From contig VGWZ01000051.1 of assembly GCA_016873595.1 (NCBI GenBank), positions 1 to 10,884 of the forward strand: a stretch of 10,884 nt of DNA, read 5' to 3'. The DNA comes from Nitrospira sp. (lineage in GTDB: Bacteria; Nitrospirota; Thermodesulfovibrionia; Thermodesulfovibrionales; SM23-35). The translations under genes and the position numbers were made by a program. Each line of letters begins with the position of its first letter. Position 1 is the first letter of the stretch. The notes beneath the pieces were generated by a model. That model did no database searches. It was given only the letters and a program-made list of their open reading frames with translations, and had not been told where the DNA came from. Below are positions 6,151 to 10,884 of this stretch, piece by piece.

Positions 6151-7035
6151 ATGCCGACTTTAAGGGATTTAAGGAAAAAAATAAAGTCAATCCAGAGCAC
6201 TAAGAAGATCACGAAGGCGATGAAGATGGTGGCTGCTGCAAAGCTGAGGAGGGTCCAGGACCGAATGCTGAATTTCAGGCCCTATGCTATAAGCATGAGC
6301 TCAGTCCTTTCTGACCTTGCAGGTGTTGTAGGAAGGCACATCCACCCGCTTCTCGCAGTGAGGGGGAGGAAGACTGTAGAAGTTCTTGTGATAACCAGTG
6401 ATAGAGGTCTCTGCGGAGCCTTTAATACGAATATCCTGAGGGCTGCAGCGAATTATATTGAGTCTCTGAAAAAAGAGGGCCTTGAAATAAGCCTCAGTGT
6501 TGTAGGCAGAAAAGCCCGTGATTACTTCCGAAGGAGAAACCTACCGGCAAGGAAGATCTGGATCGGGCTCTCTGGAAGGATAACCTATGCGAATGCTCAA
6601 GAGATCGCAAGTGAACTGATAACAAATTACGTCAGTGAAGCTGTAGATGAGGTTGTTCTTGTATACAATGAATTCAAATCGTTAGCTCTCCAGAAGATTT
6701 CTATTGTGAGGCTTCTTCCCTTTGGTAAATTAGAGCCAGGAGAGGGTGAGTCTGAGGTAGGTCCAATAACTGGTGATTTTATCTATGAACCTCCTGTTGA
6801 GCTGCTCTTTGAAATGCTCTTACCAAAACATATAGAGATACAAGTTTACAGGGCACTCCTTGAGTCAAGTGCTGCTGAAGAAGCTGCAAGGATGACTGCT
6901 ATGGAAAATGCAGCGAAAAACTGTGAGGAACTTATTCAAAGGGTAACACTTCTTGCGAATAAGGTGAGACAGGCAAGTATCACAAAAGATCTGATGGATA
7001 TCGTCGGTGGTGTTGAAGCTCTGAAAGTGAAGTAA
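6151..7035 (+). CDS. atpG: F1Fo ATP synthase subunit gamma
   Basis: Central rotor shaft linking the c-ring to the alpha3-beta3 head; 294 residues, normal. Both long helices of the shaft are present: N-terminal RKKIKSIQSTKKITKAMKMV (8-27) and C-terminal from about 243 through RQASITKDLMDIVGG (273-287), the most conserved gamma segment. The globular domain contains SDRGLCGAFN (83-92). No cysteine-bearing redox loop of the chloroplast kind is seen. ATG 6151 is preceded by GGGG with suitable spacing. The gap to beta is 51 bp, with GGGGG before the beta start and no promoter or terminator recognised, so it is part of the same transcript. Confidence 0.97.
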   Translation: MPTLRDLRKKIKSIQSTKKITKAMKMVAAAKLRRVQDRMLNFRPYAISMSSVLSDLAGVVGRHIHPLLAVRGRKTVEVLVITSDRGLCGAFNTNILRAAANYIESLKKEGLEISLSVVGRKARDYFRRRNLPARKIWIGLSGRITYANAQEIASELITNYVSEAVDEVVLVYNEFKSLALQKISIVRLLPFGKLEPGEGESEVGPITGDFIYEPPVELLFEMLLPKHIEIQVYRALLESSAAEEAARMTAMENAAKNCEELIQRVTLLANKVRQASITKDLMDIVGGVEALKVK

Positions 7036-7086
7036 TAGAGGACAAGAAATGAAGTGTACAAACAATAAATACAGGGGGTTATTGAT

Positions 7087-8508
7087 ATGAATATAGGAAA
7101 GCTTTCACAGGTAATTAGTGTCGTAGTTGATGTTGAGTTCGAAAAGGAGTTACCTGATATCCTTGATGCACTGAGGATAGATGAGCCAGGAGACCCTTCA
7201 AAAGGGATTCCAGAAACCCACCTCACACTCGAGACAGTTGCCCATCTGGGTGAGAATAAAGTGAGAACCCTTGCAATGGGCGCGACAGATGGCCTTGTGA
7301 GAGGTATGAAGGTAGTGGATACAGGTAAGCCAATAACAGTACCTGTTGGTAAACCTGCCCTCGGAAGGTTAATTAATGTCCTGGGTGAGCCTATTGATGA
7401 GCTTGGCCCGATAGAGGGAGCTGAGTGGTGGCCTATCCACAGACCCACACCTGAGTTTACAGAGCAGGTAGCAACAGCAGAGCAGTTTGAGACAGGTGTT
7501 AAGGTCTTTGACCTCATCGTCCCCTTTGTTAAGGGCGGAAAGATGGGGATGTTTGGAGGTGCAGGTGTTGGTAAGACCGTTGTTATTATGGAGATGATCC
7601 ATAATATAGCGATGAAACATGGCGGTGTCTCTGTCTTTGCAGGTGTTGGTGAAAGGTCGAGGGAAGGCAATGACCTTTATCTTGAAATGAAGCATTCAGG
7701 CGTCCTTCCAAACGTTGCACTTATCTTTGGTCAGATGAATGAAACGCCTGGAATAAGAGCAAGGGTTGGTCTGAGCGCCCTTACCGTAGCAGAATCCTTC
7801 AGGGATCAGGGTCAGGATGTCCTTATTTTCATAGACAACATCTTCAGATACACCCTTGCAGGAGCAGAGGTCTCGGCTCTTCTTGGAAGGATGCCCTCAG
7901 CAGTTGGCTATCAGCCAACATTAGGAACAGATATGGGCACTCTCCAGGAAAGGATTACAACCACCAATAAAGGTTCCATTACAGCAATGCAGGCTATATA
8001 CGTCCCTGCTGATGACCTTACAGACCCTGCTATTGTGGCAACATTTACGCATCTGGATGGTACCGTCGTTCTTTCAAGACAGATTGTTGAGCTCGGTATC
8101 TATCCTGGTGTTGACCCTCTTGATTCCTTCTCGAGGCTCCTCGATCCGAAGATCCTCGGAGAGGAACACTATTCTGTTGCAAGAGGAGTTCAGTCTACAC
8201 TTCAGAGATATAAAGAGCTTCAGGACATCATCGCAATCCTAGGTATAGAGGAACTCTCAGAGGATGATAAGCTTGTCGTTGCAAGGGCAAGAAAACTCCA
8301 GAGATTCTTGAGCCAGCCATTCCATGTTGCAGAAACATTTACAGGAAGTCCTGGCAAATATGTCAAGATCGAAGATACGATAAAGGGCTTTAAGGCGATA
8401 TTAGAAGGAAAATACGATGATATGCCTGAGCAGGCATTCTATATGGTTGGTCCGATAGAGGAGGCCGAAGAAAAGGCTACAAAGCTCGGCTGGAGCAGGC
8501 AAGTATAA
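7087..8508 (+). CDS. atpD: F1Fo ATP synthase subunit beta (catalytic)
   Basis: Catalytic subunit that makes ATP from ADP and phosphate; 473 residues, normal. The Walker A is GGAGVGKT (157-164), the catalytic glutamate is E189 in GERSREGND, Walker B is VLIFIDN with D250, and GRMPSAVGYQPTL (267-279) is intact. The lever motif usually written DELSEED reads EELSEDD here (388-394), preserving the charge pattern. Small departures from the common consensus are HLDGTVVLSR (322-331, usually HLDATTVLSR), DPLDSFSR (343-350, usually DPLDSTSR) and VISVVVDVEF near the N-terminus (usually VIGPVVDVEF). None removes a catalytic residue. ATG 7087 follows GGGGG (7074-7078). A 60-bp gap with a heptamer repeat separates it from epsilon. 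Confidence 0.98.
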   Translation: MNIGKLSQVISVVVDVEFEKELPDILDALRIDEPGDPSKGIPETHLTLETVAHLGENKVRTLAMGATDGLVRGMKVVDTGKPITVPVGKPALGRLINVLGEPIDELGPIEGAEWWPIHRPTPEFTEQVATAEQFETGVKVFDLIVPFVKGGKMGMFGGAGVGKTVVIMEMIHNIAMKHGGVSVFAGVGERSREGNDLYLEMKHSGVLPNVALIFGQMNETPGIRARVGLSALTVAESFRDQGQDVLIFIDNIFRYTLAGAEVSALLGRMPSAVGYQPTLGTDMGTLQERITTTNKGSITAMQAIYVPADDLTDPAIVATFTHLDGTVVLSRQIVELGIYPGVDPLDSFSRLLDPKILGEEHYSVARGVQSTLQRYKELQDIIAILGIEELSEDDKLVVARARKLQRFLSQPFHVAETFTGSPGKYVKIEDTIKGFKAILEGKYDDMPEQAFYMVGPIEEAEEKATKLGWSRQV

Positions 8509-8510
8509 TA

Positions 8511-8545
8511 AGTTCAAAGTTAAAAGTTAAAAGTGAAAAGTTAAT
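8511..8545. repeat. Heptanucleotide repeat between atpD and atpC (AGTTAAA type)
   Basis: Five consecutive 7-bp units: AGTTCAA, AGTTAAA, AGTTAAA, AGTGAAA, AGTTAAT. They fill most of the short gap between the beta stop (8508) and the epsilon ribosome site (GGGAGA, 8554-8559). Copy changes would alter spacing and leader length but not a reading frame. This is the third 7-bp-period tract in the window. Confidence 0.85.
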
Positions 8546-8568
8546 AATAAAACGGGAGAAAAAGAAGC

Positions 8569-8979
8569 GTGGAGAATAAATTAAGACTTCAAATCGTTTC
8601 ACCATATGGTCTTATTTTTGAAGATGATGTGGATGAATTTGCAGCTTCCGGAAGCGAGGGTGATTTCGGGGTATTACCCGGGCATGCACCTTTTCTTACA
8701 GGTCTAAAAATAGGGATGCTCTCCTATAAGAAGGGTAATGAAACGGGGTATGTTTTTATTAATAGAGGATTTGCTGAGATAGTGCCTGATAAGGCTGTCG
8801 TTCTGGCAGATAGCGCAGAAAAAGCTGAAGACATTGATGTGGAAAGGGCTAAGGCTGCAATGAAGCGGGCTGAAGAAAGGCTCAAAAAAGCAGAGGAAAT
8901 AGATTTTGCCAGGGCAGAATCGTCTCTTGAAAGGGCAACGATAAGAACTCAGATAGCAGAAAAAAGAACTATGAGATAA
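8569..8979 (+). CDS. atpC: F1Fo ATP synthase subunit epsilon
   Basis: Rotor subunit that joins gamma to the c-ring and can inhibit ATP hydrolysis; 136 residues. The N-terminal beta sandwich (about 3-85) contains GDFGVLPGHAPFLT (31-44), the family signature. The C-terminal helical hairpin (about 87-134) is complete. It includes IDVERA (89-94), matching the I/L-D-x-x-R-A ATP-binding motif described in Bacillus PS3 epsilon, and a second partial copy IDFARA (111-116), so ATP-dependent control of the inhibitory C-terminus is plausible; this is inference from the motif. The start is GTG 8569 with GGGAGA nine bases upstream. It is the last gene of the operon; a strong intrinsic terminator follows 19 bp after its stop. 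Confidence 0.96.
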   Translation: MENKLRLQIVSPYGLIFEDDVDEFAASGSEGDFGVLPGHAPFLTGLKIGMLSYKKGNETGYVFINRGFAEIVPDKAVVLADSAEKAEDIDVERAKAAMKRAEERLKKAEEIDFARAESSLERATIRTQIAEKRTMR

Positions 8980-8997
8980 TTCATTAAAAAATAGTAA

Positions 8998-9029
8998 GGG
9001 GGTCATGCGCGAGCATGACCCCCTTTTTT
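8998..9029 (+). terminator. Rho-independent terminator of the ATP synthase operon
   Basis: A perfect 11-bp stem, GGGGGTCATGC (8998-9008) with GCATGACCCCC (9013-9023), closed by a GCGA loop (a GNRA-type tetraloop), is followed at once by six T. It stands 19 bp after the epsilon stop. On the opposite strand the stem is followed by a poorer T-run, so it acts mainly rightward. Confidence 0.96.
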
Positions 9030-9066
9030 GTTTGTTCAATTAAACTTGCAAGGTGTTAATTTCATG

Positions 9067-9096
9067 TTGCCGAAATAAAAACCAGTGAGCTATACT
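9067..9096 (+). promoter_or_regulatory. Candidate sigma70 promoter for the MgtE_N/CBS and NRAMP-like pair
   Basis: The -35-like TTGCCG (9067-9072) and -10-like TATACT (9091-9096) are separated by 18 bp. Transcription would begin near 9103, leaving a leader of about 43 nt with GGAG (9135-9138) seven bases before the start codon. The leader is too short for a known Mg2+ or Mn2+ riboswitch. Its place right after the ATP synthase terminator supports an independent unit. Confidence 0.6.
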
Positions 9097-9145
9097 TTTA
9101 ATCATTCATTCATTTCCAAAAAAGTAGAGAATATGGAGACAGGGG

Positions 9146-10408
9146 ATGCCTTTTTTTGGTGAACTCTTTGTAAGTGAAATACTGAAAAAGCCTGTTCTTG
9201 ACCCTAAAGGCGAGGAGCTTGGAAGGGTAAAAGACGTGGTGGTTATAAAGGGCGAACCACTTCCAAAAGTGTCGGCCCTGATTATCGAATGGAAAAAGGG
9301 AATGTTAAGACTCCCCTGGTCAGACCTGAACATATTTAATAAGAGAATAATCTCTGCAAATGTTTACAGCGAAGTGCTCCAGCCCTATGAATTTAATGAA
9401 GAAGACCTCCTGTTAGTAAGGGATATTCTCGATAAGCAGATCGTTGATGCAAATGGTGCAAAGGTTGTCAGGGTAAATGATGTAAAACTCGAAGGCTATA
9501 ATACAGAGGCCGTTCTTATTGCTGTTGACGTAGGGATGAGAGGGATTTTGCGGAGGCTCGGTTTTGAAAGAGGGGGCGAAGACCTAATGAAGCTGTTTAA
9601 AAGACACCTCCCCTATAATCTCATAAGCTGGAATTATATACAGCCACTCGAACCTAAACTGACAACAATATCACTGACTGTTCCGAGACAGATGGTTTCA
9701 GAATTACATCCTGCAGACATAGCAGAGATAATAAGTCAGGTCTCACATAAAGAAGGTGCATCATTTTTCAAAGGGCTCGACGTCGAAACTGCTGCTGAAG
9801 CCCTTTCAGAACTGCAGCCCGATGTCCAGGCAGCAATTATAACCGGAATGGATGCAGATAAGGCTGCTGATATCATTGAGGAGATGCCTCCTGACGAGGC
9901 TGCTGATGTCCTGAGTGACCTTCCTGTAAATAAGGCGAAGGAGATACTTGAGAGTATTGAAAAGGAAGAAGCTGAAGATATTCAGGAGCTCATGAGTCAC
10001 GAAGAAGATACCGCAGGAGGAGTAATGACAAATGAATTTATAGCATACCCGCCAGAAATTACGGTTAGGGAGGCAATAGAGAAATTCAGAAAAGATGCAG
10101 AGGAAGTAGAGACAGTTTATTATCTCTATATTGTAGATATCGATGAAAAACTTCTTGGCGTTGTCTCTTTGAGGGAGTTGCTTCTTGCACCCCTGGATGC
10201 AAAACTCTCAGACATTATGGAGACTAAACTCAAAATGGTTACTCCGGATACTGATGAAGCTGAGGTTGCCGAAATCATATCAAAGTATAACCTTGTTGCT
10301 ATTCCAGTTATTGACACAGAAGGATTTATACTCGGTATCGTTACTATAGATGATGTTATAGACAGGATTCTGCCACCCGCAGCAAAGCGTAAAAGGAGAA
10401 AGGTATGA
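9146..10408 (+). CDS. Soluble PRC-barrel / MgtE_N / CBS-pair protein (MgtE-type sensor without transmembrane domain)
   Basis: A 420-residue cytosolic protein. Order of parts: a PRC-barrel-like domain (about 8-80), a second PRC-barrel-like unit (about 89-168, beginning VRDILDKQIVD), an MgtE intracellular N domain of short helical repeats (about 187-290, with LHPADIAEII and PPDEAADVLSDLP), then two CBS motifs (about 291-350 and 355-410). The junction EDTAGGVMTNEFIA (287-300) is almost the MgtE signature. In true MgtE these domains sense Mg2+ and gate a C-terminal five-helix pore; here that pore is absent and the chain ends in a basic tail (KRKRRKV). Its stop overlaps the next start in ATGA (10405-10408), so it is coupled to the NRAMP-like transporter and may act as a detached metal-sensing regulator of it. 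That role is inference. ATG 9146 has GGAG seven bases upstream. Confidence 0.88.
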   Translation: MPFFGELFVSEILKKPVLDPKGEELGRVKDVVVIKGEPLPKVSALIIEWKKGMLRLPWSDLNIFNKRIISANVYSEVLQPYEFNEEDLLLVRDILDKQIVDANGAKVVRVNDVKLEGYNTEAVLIAVDVGMRGILRRLGFERGGEDLMKLFKRHLPYNLISWNYIQPLEPKLTTISLTVPRQMVSELHPADIAEIISQVSHKEGASFFKGLDVETAAEALSELQPDVQAAIITGMDADKAADIIEEMPPDEAADVLSDLPVNKAKEILESIEKEEAEDIQELMSHEEDTAGGVMTNEFIAYPPEITVREAIEKFRKDAEEVETVYYLYIVDIDEKLLGVVSLRELLLAPLDAKLSDIMETKLKMVTPDTDEAEVAEIISKYNLVAIPVIDTEGFILGIVTIDDVIDRILPPAAKRKRRKV

Positions 10409-10884
10409 GCCTCTGGAAAAAGATTGCCTTATTCCTCGCTATAATGGGGCCAGGGATTATAACCGCAAATATTGATAACGATGCAACCGGTATCACAACC
10501 TATTCTGTAGCAGGCGCCCATTACGGTTATTCCCTCTTGTGGACACTTATACCAACTACCATCGCCCTTGTAGTGATACAAGAAATGGTAGGAAGAATGG
10601 GTGTTATAACAGGCAAGGGCCTTTCGGACCTTATAAGGGAAAATTACGGTATAAGGTCAACATTTTTTATGATGGTGGTTCTTATCATTGCAAATTTCGG
10701 AACAACCGTTGGTAATTTTGCAGGTTGGGCAGCGAGTATGGAAATCATTGGTCTGAGCAAATATATAATGGTACCGATAGGCGCTGTGTCCATATGGATT
10801 CTCGTTACAAGGGGTGGTTACAGGGTGGTGGAGAAAATACTTCTTGTTGCATGTCTCCTCTACTTTGGATATGTTATCTCCGGA
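10405..10884 (+). CDS. NRAMP-like divalent metal transporter, N-terminal part (runs off window)
   Basis: The first 160 codons are open to the window edge. The protein starts MSLWKKIALF and shows NRAMP-type hydrophobic helices, with GPGIITANID (15-24), the loop AGAHYGYSLLW (36-46) and TGKGLSDLIREN (69-80) matching the family. In an ungapped comparison with remembered MntH sequences, the metal-binding DPGN of helix 1 reads DATG (26-29): the aspartate is kept but proline, glycine and asparagine are lost. The usual acidic residues of helix 3 appear as T101 and N104. These departures resemble NRAMP-related Mg2+ transporters rather than proton-coupled Mn2+ importers. ATG 10405 overlaps the stop of the MgtE_N/CBS gene, with AAAAGGAGAAAGG (10391-10403) as ribosome site. 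The substrate is unproven; the 3' part, including helix 6 with its second metal-site motif, is not in view. Confidence 0.85.
   Translation, partial: MSLWKKIALFLAIMGPGIITANIDNDATGITTYSVAGAHYGYSLLWTLIPTTIALVVIQEMVGRMGVITGKGLSDLIRENYGIRSTFFMMVVLIIANFGTTVGNFAGWAASMEIIGLSKYIMVPIGAVSIWILVTRGGYRVVEKILLVACLLYFGYVISG

Noticed and set aside
6936..7670. 244-codon open frame on the minus strand across atpG and atpD
   Set aside because: It lies wholly antisense to two well-supported ATP synthase genes, is rich in Pro/Ser/Thr as expected from reversed codons, and matches no family I recognise.
9030..9145. Mg2+ or Mn2+ riboswitch ahead of the MgtE_N/CBS gene
   Set aside because: The predicted leader is about 43 nt and the whole gap is 116 bp, largely AT-rich, with no M-box or yybP-ykoY-like stems recognised.

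Overview
The window looks like a chromosomal segment from an anaerobic or microaerophilic bacterium of moderate, slightly AT-rich composition. The best guess is a Nitrospirota (Thermodesulfovibrio-like) or neighbouring deltaproteobacterial-type lineage. That guess rests on an F1Fo ATP synthase block with two b-type subunits and no a or c subunit, a signal-peptide-bearing b subunit, and short palindromic and heptanucleotide repeats of a kind common in those genomes. No rRNA or other phylogenetic marker was available, so the placement is inference.

Layout. Positions 1-218 are non-coding upstream DNA with a 14-bp tandem duplication and palindromes close to the start of a small XRE-family regulator (219-587). 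A convergent intergenic stretch (588-837) holds a MITE-like double-hairpin element. Biotin genes lie on the minus strand, bioF (1733-2887) followed by bioD (838-1572), with a second palindromic element between them. bioF diverges from the ATP synthase cluster (3035-8979, plus strand), which reads b', b, delta, alpha, gamma, beta, epsilon. A near-consensus extended -10 promoter drives it and a perfect 11-bp stem terminator with a GCGA loop closes it. Downstream, a separate promoter serves a two-gene unit: a soluble PRC-barrel/MgtE_N/CBS protein (9146-10408), overlapping by 4 bp the start of an NRAMP-like transporter that runs off the window end (10405-10884).

How the genes work together. BioF and BioD catalyse two steps of biotin ring assembly (7-keto-8-aminopelargonate synthesis and dethiobiotin synthesis). 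The ATP synthase genes encode the whole F1 head plus the two-b peripheral stalk; the membrane ring (a, c) must be encoded elsewhere. The last two genes look like a split metal-transport system: a detached MgtE-type sensor translated together with a membrane carrier that has lost the canonical NRAMP DPGN motif.

Most notable: (1) the MgtE-sensor/NRAMP-like pair, a candidate trans-regulated Mg2+ (or other divalent cation) transporter; (2) three independent 7-bp tandem repeat tracts, two of them inside essential-type coding sequences (bioD and atpF), where one-unit copy changes would shift the frame; (3) two different palindromic intergenic elements with multi-hairpin architecture, one of which shows compensatory base differences between its two hairpins.
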